A stretch of DNA of 64,000 nucleotides from Piezodorus guildinii (taxonomy: Eukaryota > Arthropoda > Insecta > Hemiptera > Pentatomidae), in contig JAJSOM010000039.1 of assembly GCA_023052935.1 (NCBI GenBank), positions 1 to 64,000 of the forward strand, given 5' to 3'. The position numbers and the translations under genes are program-made. This document shows positions 52,096 through 63,850 of the stretch, piece after piece. Below the pieces are notes generated by a model. The model had not been told where the DNA came from and searched no databases. It saw nothing but the letters and a program-made list of their open reading frames with translations. Within the stretch, counting starts at the first letter, position 1, and every line of letters begins with the position of its first letter.

Positions 52096-54360
52096 TTTTT
52101 TTTTTATTTTATTTTATTTTTTTATTCGTATATATTACAATTTGTCATAATAGACAATAATAATAGTGCTACAGGATCTCATTCATACAATATTTACAAT
52201 ATAAACAAAAGGAAAGTCAAAGTACATAATATAAAATCAAAATAAATAAACGTATATAATAACAAAATAAATACAAATAAATGAAGTTAACAACTAAATA
52301 AACAAAACATGTCACATTCATACCTATGTACAATATTTACAATCAGCTCGGGAACCCCAGACGGGGCTTGTCCCCCCACTTGTGGAAGGACAAGCAGAGT
52401 CCAAAGGATCCCAGCGCCTCCCTCTCAGCCGCATCACTGGTGAGAGCCAGCGGAAGCTAAGTGAGGGCGCCACAGCCACAATCACACCGCACATGAGAGG
52501 AGAATCTGACCAGTGTCAGAACTCCAGAATAGATGTTTACAATATGTCTCGGGGCCACTGCCGTTTCAACCTTCTAGGAGGGTTGTATGGATGAGTGGAG
52601 CTGGATAGGGATTGTGCTAGAGTATTAGGATGATGAATGTGGTTCTGGTGGAATTTGGAAAATTTAGATGGAATCAGGTATGAAATAAATGGAACATTAA
52701 GGTCGTGGTGTAAGGTATAATTGGAGACATAATAAGGAGCATTTACTATTGTTCGGAGGACTTTGGATTGAAAGGATTGAATGCGTTTGATGTTAGAACG
52801 TTTGGCTGTTCCCCACAGTTCAAGTCCGTAGGTCCACATTGGCTTCAGTATTGTCTTGTAAAGTAATAATTTGTTGTCAACTGTAAGCTTAGATTTTCTG
52901 TTTAGTAGTCTGTATAACTGTCCGAATCGTCTGTTGAGTTGTTTTCGTTTAAGTCTTGTATGTGGGTTCCACGTCAATCTTTTGTCTAGTAGTAAGCCAA
53001 GATACCGGACTGTGTCTGAGGAAGGAAGCGGTATGGAATTGAAATGAACCATTGGACAGGATTGGCGTCGAAGGGTGAAGGTGACGTGGGTGCATTTGCT
53101 TTCATTAACCTTAATACGCCAAGCATTACACCAGTCATCGATAAGACAAAGGTGTCTTTGCAGGATTAAGGATGCTATTTCAGGATCGGAATTGGATGAT
53201 AGGATGGCGGTGTCATCTGCGAATGTTGCCAGAAAGGTGTCAGGATGATTAGGAATATCAGCAGTGTAAAGGATGTAGAGGACGGGTCCCAAGACGCTGC
53301 CTTGAGGAACACCGGCCTCAATGGGATAAAAGTTAGAAAATTCTACACCACAGCGAACTCGGAAGGAGCGGTTTGAGAGATAGGATCGTAGAATGAGGTA
53401 TAGAGACTGGGGTAAATGCGTTTTAAGCTTGAAGAGTAATCCGGTGTGCCATACCCGGTCAAAAGCTTGCGCTATGTCCAGAAACGCACCAGAACAATAC
53501 TCTTTGCATTCAAGGGCTGAGGAAATATGGTCTACAACTCGGAGTCCTTGTTGAACAGTGGAATGATGAGCACGGAAACCAAACTGATGGGAAGGAAGAT
53601 TTTGTGATTCTAATATAGGCAGAATTCGTTTTAGAAGGAGTTTTTCAAACGCTTTTGAGAGGATGGGGAGTAGACTAATAGGTCTGTAGGATGAAGTGTT
53701 GCTGGAAGGTTTACCTGGTTTTAGGAAGAGAATGATTGTGGAATGTTTCCACAAGAGAGGAAAATAGGTGGTGCGTAGGATGCAGTTGTAGATATAGGTA
53801 AGGAATACAATAGCTTTCTGCGGAAGTTGACGGAGGATCTGGGGGGTAAGGAGATCATGTCCAGGAGATTTACGGAGGGTCAGTTTCTGGAGAAGATATT
53901 TAACCTCAGAGGGATTAATAGCTTTAGGAGATAGGGAAAGAGGTATTGGTGACAAAAGGAAGTCTTGTACTGCTGCGGTATGATTGCTTTGGGATTCCGG
54001 GTGAGGAGTGAATACTTTGGAGAGGTGTGTGGCGAATTCCTCGGCTTTATCTTCATCAGACGCAGCCCAGGAGTCATCACCACGCCGGAGAGGATGGGAA
54101 ACTTGATGGGATTTTAAAATCTTCTTCGTGACATTCCACAGGGAATTATCACTAGCTGACAGAGAGGAGAGGTAGGAATTAAAGGACTGGGAACGGAAGG
54201 TCGCCAACTCCTGCTTCAATTGTCTACAATAGGAGCGGCGATCTGTTGGGTGTCGGGTGCGCTGCCATAATGATCTGGCACGGCGTTTTGCATGGATTAG
54301 GTCTGTAAGGTGTTGAGGCAAATGGTTTTGGATAGGAGTTATATTGGAGTGCTTAGGAGA
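52096..54360 (-). mobile_element. Jockey-like non-LTR retrotransposon, 5' truncated, 14-bp TSD (element C)
   Basis: AAATTCAACAACTA occurs at 52082-52095 and 54361-54374, a perfect 14-bp target-site duplication. The element has an A-rich tail (T-rich at 52096-52125), a 3' UTR of about 430 bp and one long uninterrupted RT frame. It lacks the endonuclease and ORF1. The tail region is related to 1063-1265 and 23935-24165. Confidence 0.92.
52537..54321 (-). CDS. Element C reverse transcriptase (ORF2 minus endonuclease)
   Basis: 594 uninterrupted codons starting in the endonuclease-RT linker (MPQHLTDLIHAKRRARSLWQRTR). All RT blocks are present: KLTLRKSPGHDLLTPQIL, SYRPISLLPILSKAFEKLL, HQFGFRAHHSTVQQ, GAFLDIAQAFDRVW, AGVPQGSVLGPVLY and the catalytic FADDTAILSS near residue 340. 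These are followed by VRYLGLLLDKRLTWNPH and the C-terminal KPMWTYGLELWGTAKRSN, QSKVLRTIVNAPYYVSN and RRLKRQWPRD blocks, characteristic of Jockey-type elements. The first ATG is simply the first after 5' truncation. RT itself looks intact, but without an endonuclease and promoter the copy is inactive. Confidence 0.92.
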   Translation of the reverse strand: MPQHLTDLIHAKRRARSLWQRTRHPTDRRSYCRQLKQELATFRSQSFNSYLSSLSASDNSLWNVTKKILKSHQVSHPLRRGDDSWAASDEDKAEEFATHLSKVFTPHPESQSNHTAAVQDFLLSPIPLSLSPKAINPSEVKYLLQKLTLRKSPGHDLLTPQILRQLPQKAIVFLTYIYNCILRTTYFPLLWKHSTIILFLKPGKPSSNTSSYRPISLLPILSKAFEKLLLKRILPILESQNLPSHQFGFRAHHSTVQQGLRVVDHISSALECKEYCSGAFLDIAQAFDRVWHTGLLFKLKTHLPQSLYLILRSYLSNRSFRVRCGVEFSNFYPIEAGVPQGSVLGPVLYILYTADIPNHPDTFLATFADDTAILSSNSDPEIASLILQRHLCLIDDWCNAWRIKVNESKCTHVTFTLRRQSCPMVHFNSIPLPSSDTVRYLGLLLDKRLTWNPHTRLKRKQLNRRFGQLYRLLNRKSKLTVDNKLLLYKTILKPMWTYGLELWGTAKRSNIKRIQSFQSKVLRTIVNAPYYVSNYTLHHDLNVPFISYLIPSKFSKFHQNHIHHPNTLAQSLSSSTHPYNPPRRLKRQWPRDIL

Positions 54361-54541
54361 AAATTCAACAACTAAATTTAAAATTTCATCTTCGACTGTT
54401 TTTTCTAAAATGAATATTAACTATTAAATCTTAATCCATACATCTATGAACATGTTATTTTTTTACATTCTGACGTTCTCGGATACTTAAGGAATACATT
54501 ATTGTATGTTTTTTTTGTACTTTATATTTAATTTATGATTG

Positions 54542-55450
54542 GTCTGGCACCCGGGACTGCTATACAAACTCCGTAAATTCGTCCCTCCTACATACTACCT
54601 TATTATCCAGTCTTACCTCTCTGGAACATCCTTCAAAATAAATCACAATAGTTCCTATTCATCCCTTTTTACTCAATCTGCTGGTGTTCCTCAAGGTAGT
54701 ACCCTAGGACCTATCCTTTACACAGTTTATACAGCTGATATCCAAACCCATCCCAACACCTTCCTTTCTACCTGATGACACCTGTGTGTTATCAGTCAAT
54801 AACGATCCGACTAATGCCTCTCAAACTCTTCAATACCACATCCGAGACCTTGAGGTATGGCGTCAGAATTGGAGAATTAAAATAAATGCCATCAAATCCC
54901 ACCAAATAACCTTTACTCTTCGTCGTGAACCTATGACATCCTATCCTACAGTGTCCTTTAATAATATTCCGCTTGTTCCAGTTGAACATATCCGTTACCT
55001 AGGGCTTCTACTTGACAAACGTCTAACATGGAGTCTGCACACTAGACTGAAACGACAAGAAACCGCTCGTAGCTTTTGTTACTTCAACACTTACTAGACA
55101 AACGTTCTAAACTTCCACTTTACTACAAAAGACTCATCTACATGACCATCATAAGACCTATCTGGACTTACGGCGTTGAGCTACGGGGCTCCACTAAACC
55201 ATCAAATTCTTCCCGTCTTCAATCCCTACAATCCAAAATCCTTCGAAAAATCCTCAACGCTCCTTATTTTGTCACGACCAAGCTCATCCATAATGACCTT
55301 AATATTCCCTTTGTAGCTGATTTGGCCCGAATCAGGTATCAATCCTTCCATGACAAACTTCACTCCCACTCTAACCCACTAGTTTCGATCCTTGCTTCCT
55401 CTTCTATTGCTGACAATTCTCCGAGGCGCCTGAAAATAAGATGGCCTTGA
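54542..55450 (+). pseudogene. Element D reverse transcriptase C-terminal half, three frames
   Basis: Frame 1 (to 54775) holds LLYKLRKFVPPTYYLIIQSYL, SAGVPQGSTLGPILYTVYTADI and stops just before the catalytic FADD position. The corresponding aspartates are disrupted around 54772-54790 by a frameshift. Frame 2 (54786-55097) holds WRQNWRIKINAIKSHQITFTLRR and VEHIRYLGLLLDKRLTW. Frame 3 (55076-55450) holds YMTIIRPIWTYGVELRGSTKPSNSSRLQ, KILNAPYFVTTKLIHNDLNIP and RRLKIRWP. At least two frameshifts; non-functional. Confidence 0.88.
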
Positions 55451-55589
55451 GACCTTCGAGTTTAGATTCATAGTGGAGTGATGCCAATGGGCATTTTCCC
55501 TTCATGTATTTTTCATGTATATTATCTGACAGCTAATTTACTTGATGCATTAACTAATACAGTTGTAAATCTCAATAAATGAAAAAAAA
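54542..55589 (+). mobile_element. Jockey-like retrotransposon, 5' truncated, 9-bp TSD (element D)
   Basis: TTATGATTG is found at 54533-54541 and 55590-55598. The insert starts inside the RT domain (VWHPGLLYKLR) and ends with a 3' UTR and CTCAATAAATGAAAAAAAA. Its coding strand is opposite to its neighbour element C. It is the same family as 6467-6885 and 49221-49640. Confidence 0.85.
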
Positions 55590-55874
55590 TTATGATTGTT
55601 GATGTAATTGATATTTTATTTAATCATAACTTTTTTCATTTTATAGATTTTCCGCATCTTTGTTTAATTGTTGACTGACTTGCAAATTTCGTTTTTAATA
55701 GCTTTTAATACCCTTTTCTTTCTGAATTCATGTTATTTATTTTATATTAATTTTTTTTTTAAATATCATTTATTTATTTTTTCTATATTAGTATTAACTA
55801 TCAATACTTATATGACATTCGACTGAAGAATGGCATGGGGTCTACACATCAAGAGTAGGCAGATAAAGCTAAAC

Positions 55875-56345
55875 AAAATTCTGTAATTTTTATACTCACT
55901 ACTTTTAAGACGTTCAAAATAAAAATTTAAACAAAAATTGAACACTTACTAAAACCCATTTGGACTTACGCATCACAGATACAAGTAAAATCCAAAACTT
56001 TCAGAACTATAACAAATTCTCCATGGTACTTTAGCAACATTACTCTTCATACAGACCTTCAGATGTCAACAGTCAAAGATCAGATCAGGACCCTCTACAA
56101 ACGTTTTCACAACTTAGATGGGCTTACTTTCACATTAATACCAAATATGACCGCTATCTTTATGCTATATATTACCCGTAGAAAGCTGAAAAGAAATTGG
56201 ATGAGGGACCTTCTGACATTTGAATAAAACCAGGAAGAGATGCCGGTGGGTATAACTCTAATCTAAAGCGCCTACCACGCCACAAGATCAAAACCTGCCC
56301 CCATTTCATTCACTAATTGTCCACGCAGTTGACAGGTGTGCATAT
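55875..56345 (+). pseudogene. Jockey-like C-terminal fragment (uninterrupted copy)
   Basis: Continuous copy of the sequence that is split by the foldback at 9.4-12.9 kb, from TACTCACTACTTTTAAGACG to CACGCAGTTGACAGGTGTGC. Ancestral segments include a TVKDQIRTLYKRFHNL-like block at about 56060-56115 and RKLKRNWMRDLL-like text at 56180-56215. Stops and frameshifts are frequent. It serves as the reference for the empty target site of the foldback. Confidence 0.75.
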
Positions 56346-56349
56346 AAAA

Positions 56350-57404
56350 CCATCAAGGTTAAAAACACAACATTAAAATCATTAATATATTGTTCAGATG
56401 ATAATATGCTTACTACAACATAGAATCTGTAAAATAAATACATAACCATTCCATAGTATAACTATGGAGAGAAAATAAAAAATATATCTGTATAATTAAA
56501 TTTGGCCTTAGTATGTTTTGAGGAATAAAAATACATGTGGCTGAATTCAGAATATTATATAAGTTCAATTAAAATTGTAATCATGTTTCTTTTCAATTAA
56601 ATAGATAATAGAATTGAGTTAATAAAGAATAGTTACACTATTTACTTTGCAGTAATTATCATTTCATAAAATTTCATTCATTAATAGATTAGCTAAGTAC
56701 TTAATAGGAAAAATTAATTGATTTATAAAAAAAATAAACAAAATATTTCAACATAATGATATTGCTTTATATAATGATATATTGTTGCTATAGGAGATGT
56801 ATTCAACTTAGATTATAAACTAAATTTCTAGGTTTGGCCGGGTACGACAGAGAATGGAGGGAAATGACACGATCCATTTCCCATTTCCTACCGTAGAGAT
56901 GGTTCCGTCATACACACCGTCGCTACTCTACTATTGCCCCTGTCCCATTTCAAACGCCATATTGCAAAACACAACTGTATTGCGGTAAAGTATAAACCAG
57001 GCGCTTTATACAATTCCAAAAACGTTAATGATCAACACCAACTAACTTTCCAATTATCATTATAAGAAGTATAACGTTTTTACCTCATTAACTCATGAAA
57101 AAAAAAACATAACACCAATGTATTTTTATGGAATGTACATCAGAAGATAAAATGTAAATTTTTATAAACTAACTTCCTGTCTTTATTAATTTTTTTATAC
57201 TCGGAATTAATGCACTCTAACTCAGATTAAAGTTAACAGTTTAACAACAATTAATGTTAAAGCTGGATTAGTATTTATAACTGGATTCCAAACTGCACTT
57301 TTTGGTCCAATGTTGCCGAAACGGAGCACTAGATATATATATATTTTTTCATCTACGTATTTTTTGTTCAAACCTGTCAATGTATTGAAAATTAGCGAAT
57401 TGGA
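56350..57404. other. AT-rich sequence, nothing recognised
   Basis: No supported gene. A GC-richer patch at 56830-57005 has no recognised motif. Confidence 0.5.
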
Positions 57405-57850
57405 GAAAGATTAAGATATTCTGGTGTGATAGGCATGATGTAGGGAAGATGTCTAACGGCACCTCTTTCTGGCTTGATTCGTATTACACATTTAGGTCAG
57501 GCCCCTTATCCAACTTCTTTTCAGCCTTCTGCGGTTGTTGTAGGGCATGTTGGTAGAAGTCATGTTTTGTAATATTGGTATGTCCGTGTAAGTTGTCGTG
57601 AAAACGTTTTTAGAGAGTCCGAATTTGTTCGTATACTGTTAGCAAACTAAAAGTCTTTGTGTAAAGTAATGTTGCTAACGTAGCATGGAGAGTTTGTTTT
57701 AGTTCTGAAACTTTTTTTAAAGATTGAAAAATTCTAATTTTAAGTTTGTGCGTCCTTTTGGTAGTCCCGTATTTCTGTGTCAAAATGGGTTTCAGTAAGT
57801 AAGTGTTCAATTTATGTTTAAAGTTTACACTCTTAAGAGCAGATAGTATA
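57405..57850 (-). pseudogene. Jockey-like C-terminal fragment
   Basis: Minus-strand copy of the 55875-56345 family. A partly open frame at 57610-57810 reads YLLKPILTQKYGTTKRTHKL, then LHATLATLLYTKTFSLLTVYEQIRTL, and the sequence continues into a KRFHDNLHGHTNI-like block after a stop. It is the best-preserved copy of this piece in the window. It gives the consensus for the damaged copies at 9.4-12.9, 14.7-15.1, 55.9 and 58.9 kb. Confidence 0.78.
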
Positions 57851-58129
57851 AAAGTCCTAGTCTTTTGTTTAGCGTTCTTTGTCTTTTTTGTCTTTGTCTT
57901 TTCTTGATGCCTTAGTTAATTCTTGCTTGGTCATAAGTTAACAAATTAGGATTTACTAGTTTAATATGAGTTATTCCAATCGTTATTTACGATAAGTTTA
58001 AAGGATGGAAAACGCCTTAATGTTTTCGGAAAGAAATTTCTACGTAAAATGTTTGATCCGAAATGGGTTGAGGCTACTAAAAATTTAAAAGGACACACAA
58101 CGCGGAATGGCAGAGCTTTGTTTTTTATT

Positions 58130-58560
58130 TATTTAGACCTTCCTCGCTATTGGGCTAGAAGGTATTCAGCAGCATTGGTTTACAGCTCTGGTGCTCATTG
58201 ACTAGCATTAATTCCTAGTTCCTCTTCTATTTCTCAGAAACTGGACGGCTTTCTTCCTGGCAGTCTTCCGGTTATTAAAGAGTTGTGGAGCTTCTGCCCT
58301 GTTATTTTTTTGAGGTGATATCATAGTTGGGGATTAAATGGACGTATTTTTGGGTTGGTTAACAAATTCCCAAAAAGTTAATGTGCACCGAGCAGATTGG
58401 TAGGTGTCCCAGAGGGATTTCATAAACGAGTTGAAGACGGAAGTCTGATCTTGGGGGTTTAGACTTGGAGGATTGTAATTAGATAAATTTGTGTGCGCAA
58501 AGATTGGTGTTAATAGCTCATAATCTTTGGATTCGCTTGGGCATTTTTACAAGATACATA
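58130..58560 (-). pseudogene. Possible non-LTR fragment (endonuclease-RT linker)
   Basis: On the minus strand a frame from about 58490 reads NPPSLNPQDQTSVFNSFMKSLWDTYQ, followed later by basic text with NRKTARKKAVQF. This could be the linker after the endonuclease of an I- or Jockey-type element. No catalytic motif is visible, so this is a weak call. Confidence 0.3.
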
Positions 58561-58904
58561 TATAACATCTTTATTTTTATGTATGTATATAAGCATAATA
58601 CGTACATAAACAAGTATATAATATGTATAAGTACATACATAACAGAAAATATATATGTACAATAAAAAAATATAGTAATATCAAATTGAAAATCTTAATA
58701 AAAAGTAAAAGAACAAAAAGAAAATACTGTCTGTAACAATATCATCTCAATTCGAATTCCAATCTGATCTTTTACCCAAAAAAGCTCTGAACTTTTATTA
58801 AACCGATAGTAAAATCATCCTTAATTTAAATGAAACAAAATGTATTAACTTATGTAATTCTTCTTCTAATTTAAATGAATTAGGAGTTAAACGATGCTAA
58901 ATTT

Positions 58905-59115
58905 TTAGGGGTAGGCATGATGGAGAGAAGATGCCCTGCGACACCTCTTCCTGGAGTGCTTCCTATTACGGATTTAGCTTAGAAGGTCCCTCATCCAACT
59001 TCTTTTCAGTCTTCTGCGAGTATTGTCCGGCATGTTGCTAGTGGCCATGTTTCGTATTAGATTGTTTGTATGTCCATGTATGTTGTTGGGAAAATATTTG
59101 TAGAGATGCTAAAAT
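58905..59115 (-). pseudogene. Jockey-like C-terminal fragment, short
   Basis: Minus-strand piece matching 57405-57610: GGCATGATG..GGGAAGATG, CACCTCTTCCTGG, CATCCAACTTCTTTTCAG.CTTCTGCG and GTATGTCCATGTA. Truncated on both sides. Confidence 0.7.
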
Positions 59116-59119
59116 AAAG

Positions 59120-61524
59120 ATTTAATTATTACAATTTGTTGGACATATAATAATAAATTGGATAACCAACATAATTTACAATAAACCTACCTAAAATAAG
59201 AATTGTTTAACAGTCCTTTGACTAATACATTCAACTATCATAACAGAGATATAACCTCCCTTGGTGAAATATTTACATATGTTAATGAAATCAAGAATAA
59301 TAAAATTCTTGATTTTACACATATATTCTACATATAAACATATAATAAGGAACGTATCTTATTAATCTGAGTTAATATATGAGCAAATTTACAGCCTGAT
59401 ATTTTTTTTAGATAATTAAATAAGTAAGAATAAGGAGAAGTTGGACATTAATAAAACCAATGAGGAATGGTTAATAATAATGTGATGTAAGGTGTCATTT
59501 GCAGCCTTGCAATAGCCTCCAGGGACAAAAAGATAACGACATTTATCAAAATAAATCGTAGAATATTTTGCACCAAACAAAAGAGTTTGGGAAGCCAGTT
59601 AAAGTTTAGAGAGAAATCAAAGAACAGTTTATAGAGATAGTATTGTTATTGTGTATGATTAGTAAAGCTATTTCTGATGGAACATATTGACCTGTTGATG
59701 TTTATTGTGTGTGTAAGTTTCCATTTCGAAAATCAGTGACGCATGATACTTAGTAAAAGAAAGTACTTAAAGATTATACTAGGTCGAATACCTAACCGCT
59801 ATAGTAGTGGAAATGGTGATGTAGAATCATCAATACGAAGTCAAGATTATTCAATTCCCTTATTCAAGAGTCATTCTTGGAAAATATGGTGAGGGGTGTT
59901 TATTGGAGAGAAAAATCTATGATGGGATCTGCCAGGGATTTAATGATAGCTTCGATCTTTAGACCAGGTTTGACCCATTTCTACCTCCCACCTTCCGAGT
60001 GCTGCATTAGCAAACTTCTGTATATGCTATTATAAGAGAGGAGACTCAAAATGGGGTTAGTGTATGCTGTTATGAAAACTTTGTTAATATGAATTTTCCT
60101 TAAGTTTATAATCAACGAGTTATTGACATTAACCTGCAAACAGCTGCCTATTCCTTGCAACTCGTGTGACCCCTAAAATGCTTGGTTTTGAAAACGTATT
60201 ACAGGGATATTGTCAGTTTTTATTCCTTTAGCTGATTTGCTGATTGCCATATCACTATTAATAGGCATGCTAAGGCCTTTAAAAATGTATGTGTGGTTGT
60301 GAAGTGTGAGGAATAGCTTCCTCTACTAAGAAAAAAAAAACACTACAAACTCTCCAAAATAAAATACTATGAATAGCAGTATATGTCTCGTCGTTCATTA
60401 GAATAATCAAGTACATTGCGGGTTGAAAATCGAATCGATCGTTGACTTGGTCACATCAAAAATCGTTTTAATAACTACCACTCTTAGATTCCAGCAGTGA
60501 AAAGCGAAAAAATAGCGGTACAAACTACACGTGGGCTGAACCCGATACATCTGCAAGACCTTCTGTTTTGAGCTTACTATTTATTATTTCATATATTCCA
60601 GAATAATTCATTGACATTATTATTGATTTTCTCCCTTAATTTATTAATTCGCACCTGTCAGCAGTATTGTAATAACCAGCATATGGGATACAAAAAAAAA
60701 TAACATTTCCGGCACGAGGAAGGCTAGTACCCAGCAGAAGCTATTTGTCAGGTATTTTTATGTATGCTGTCCACCATTTTTTACATAATTGAAGTCGTTT
60801 ATGTTTTGTTCGTGAGCCTATGGTTATTTTAATAGGGGCCATTTGGAGAGTTCATAGCTTTAGTTAGCTGAGCGAGCTCTTGGGGAAGGCTCAAATGGGG
60901 CTAGATAAGATTATTCAACCTTCTTATTATTTTCGAAATTTGCGATGAATTTTCACCTGAAGACGGCTGCTGAGGAATTTCCCTCATCATACCGGAGCCT
61001 CATGGTTCGTTGTGGCGATGGCTAGAGTGGTGGATCCTGTTGTCGAGTCGGAGCTCTCAGCTGCTAAACATGCAACTCTATCTGTGTAGCATTATTCTGA
61101 GCTAATTGCTCAAAGATAATTCTGAGCTAAAGATTGATGTTTTTTGAGAAAGTTCCGGAAACACCTCCAAATTTGTCAGTGGAGGATGAATTAGTTCAGA
61201 GCGATACGTTCGTGAAGTTCGTTAAATCCTCAAGTTCTACAGAACTCAGCACCCACGATAATTAGCTGGATGTCCGTGTTTCCTTGTGTGTGCCTTCGTA
61301 AAAGTTGCGATTTCGTAGTTGAGACCACATCTTACACAAAAAGGTGGGGTAACTTATTTCTTAATCGCTTATATGAATTTAATTTTTTTTTAAAATTTAA
61401 TACTAAATGAATATAATTACATGAAGTAAATTTGAGTGTATAGTAAAGAACGGCTTGATATATTTTGAAAAATTACCAGTTGGTATATACGGTAGCCCTC
61501 CGAAAATTGAATTTAGTTATTTCT

Positions 61525-61567
<43 letters not shown>

Positions 61568-62051
61568 TTAAATAATATTGTTTCACTATTTAAAGCCTAT
61601 TCAAAAAAAAAAAAATCTTAAGAATAATTATAGAAATAAAATCTTATTTATGAGATGATACTCTCACTTTGTGAATTTTCATAAATTGTATAGATTCTTC
61701 TTAAATAACGAATTTTGGGCTTAAGCAGCCGATCTGGAAATAATAAATTTAAAAAATAATGTTTGCTGACCTGAATCATTAAATGAAGATAAAACAAAAA
61801 TATATTAATAAAGGATGAAGTATGAAACATTATTTTATATAATTAGTTAAATTGATACTTTTATTTTATAATTAATAAGGTTCGAGAATGATCAAATGAA
61901 TTGTGTAGAACGTAGTATATTTTTTATTTTTTTCAATAAACATATACATACAAGATAGAGAGTAAAAAAGACACGAAAAAAATTGAATAATGCATAGTTA
62001 ATTATTAAATTATATTTTGTATCATTATTATATACATTTATTATTTTGTAG
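59120..62051. other. AT-rich region without recognised genes
   Basis: Nearly 3 kb with no supported coding sequence. Contains the TA microsatellite at 61529-61564. The stretch at 60840-61340 is somewhat less AT-rich but has no motif I can name. Confidence 0.5.
61529..61564. repeat. (TA)n microsatellite
   Basis: Pure TA run of about 36 bp followed by a T run. Confidence 0.93.
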
Positions 62052-62350
62052 GGGAGTGGCGTGGACTAGTGGATAGAGCGCTTGTCTACTATGCCCCGAG
62101 TCCTGGGTTTGATACCCGGCTGTGACGGAATATTATTTATTCTATTATTTCAGCCGGGGGAGCGATCCTGGGGTATGGAGACCCTCCTGGGGCAGACCCA
62201 GCCCCTATAAAGTGGGTACCCAAAAATGGGGGAAAAACCTGGTGGTGAGTGGGATCTCGGCCGAAACCTCGTTCACTGGTTGGCCCTTGAAACAGTAGAA
62301 CTCTATATTCTGGCCGATTACTAACTGATTCAAGTTGTGTGAACAGTATT
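62052..62350 (+). mobile_element. tRNA-derived SINE (family S2), second copy
   Basis: Same family as 46787-47091, with A box (TGGACTAGTGGATAGAGCGC) and B box (GGGTTTGATACCC). Body blocks shared with the other copy are GGAATATTATTTATTCT, ACCCTCCTGGGGCA, AAGTGGGTACCC and GATCTCGGCCGAAACC. The 3' edge and target-site duplication are not clear. It lies about 30 bp left of the second foldback-like structure. Confidence 0.82.
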
Positions 62351-62384
62351 TTTTTGATTATGATTATTAGGCATTTATTCGTAA

Positions 62385-62560
62385 TGATTTCCAAGTCAAT
62401 TGTAACCTTTTCCAAGTCAAATGTAACTTTTTCCAAGTCAAATGTAACCTTTTCCAAGTCAAATGTAACCCTTTCCATTTCAAATGTCACCTTTTCCAAG
62501 TCAAATGTCACCTTTTCCATTTCAAATGTTACCTTTTCCAAGTCAAATGTCACCTTTTTC
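62385..62560. repeat. 21-bp minisatellite of FB2
   Basis: Eight units of the type CCAAGTCAAATGTAACCTTTT with variants containing CCATTTCAAATGT. It differs from the FB1 unit mainly at TGT for TTC. Both FB1 and FB2 contain the CCATTTCAAAT variant unit, supporting common descent. Again open in frame (KVTFDLE on the minus strand), but not considered coding. Confidence 0.93.
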
Positions 62561-62799
62561 TTCACTTCTAGCCTTAAATATTCCGTTTTATTTATTTATT
62601 GAAAAATAATTAGTTTAATTGACATTATGACTTTTTTAATAATTTTGGCATATAATAATTGATATTTTTGTTGGGTCTCTTAGATATTTGATATCAAGTT
62701 CTGTTTTTTACTAGCTAATATTTAAAAAAAATTAATTATCGTCTATTTAGTTTTAAGATAGTTGTTGATTTTGAGTTTTTTAGAGGGGAGGGGTAGTTT

Positions 62800-63850
62800 T
62801 TTTGAATAATTAATGTGTTTTCGAGTATTATAATTAAATTTTTCGAGCTGTATTTTTTATCGCTCGCGTGCATTTTAACTCGCATTAAATTTTAATGTTT
62901 TTTATTGATATGGGGATTAATTAATGTGCTTTCGGGTGGTTATGATTACGTTTTTTGAGCTGTATCTTTTATCGGTCATGCGTATTTCAACTCATATTTA
63001 CTTTTAATGTTTTTTATTGATATAGGGATTAATTATTTTGATTTCGGGTGGTTATCATAAGGTTTTTCGAGCTGTATTTTTTTCGCTCGCGATAATTTTA
63101 ACTAAAATTTACTTTTTATGTGTGTTTATTGATATAGGGATTAATTAATGTGCTTTCAGGTGGTTATGATTACGTTTTTCGAGCTGTATTTTTTATCGCT
63201 CGCGTGCATTTTAACTCGCATTAAATTTTAATGTTTTTTATTGATATAGGGATTAATTAATGTGCTTTCGGGTGGTTATCATAAGGTTTTTCGAGCTGTA
63301 TTTTTTTCGCTCGCGCTTATTTTAACTAAAATTTACTTTTTATGTGTTTTATTGATATAGGGATTAATTAATGTGCTTTCGGGTGGTTATGATTACGTTT
63401 TTCGAGCTGTATTTTTTATCGCTCATGCGTATTTCAACTCGCATTTACTTTTAATGTTTTTTATTGATATAGGGATTAATTATTTTGCTTTCGGGTGGTT
63501 ATGATTACGTTTTTCGAGCTGTATTTTTTTCGCTCGCGCTTATTTTAACTAAAATTTACTTTTTATGTGTTTTATTGATATAGAGATTAATTAATGTGCT
63601 TTCGGGTGGTTATGATTACATTTTTTGAGCTGTATTTTTTATCGCTCATGCGTATTTCAACTTCTATTTACTTTTAATCTTTTTATTTTTATAGGGATCT
63701 ATCCTTGTGTTTTCGCGGGGTTATGAAAATGTTTAAAAGCTTTTTTTTTATCACTCGTGCGGATTTCAACTCGCCTTTATTTTTGATATTTTTTTATTGA
63801 TATTGGGATTGATTGTTTTGTTCTGGGTTCTCATTATAAGGTTGCTGGAA
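62800..63850. repeat. 112-bp tandem satellite array with alternating unit types
   Basis: Nine or ten units. GGGATTAATTA-type landmarks fall at 62913, 63025, 63137, 63249, 63360, 63472, 63583, 63694 and 63805. Two unit types are visible: one with TATTTTTTATCGCTC and CAACTCGC or TAACTCGC, the other with TTTTTTTCGCTCGCGCTTA and TAACTAAAATTTAC. They alternate over much of the array, which indicates a higher-order period of about 223 bp. The last units are diverged. Confidence 0.93.
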
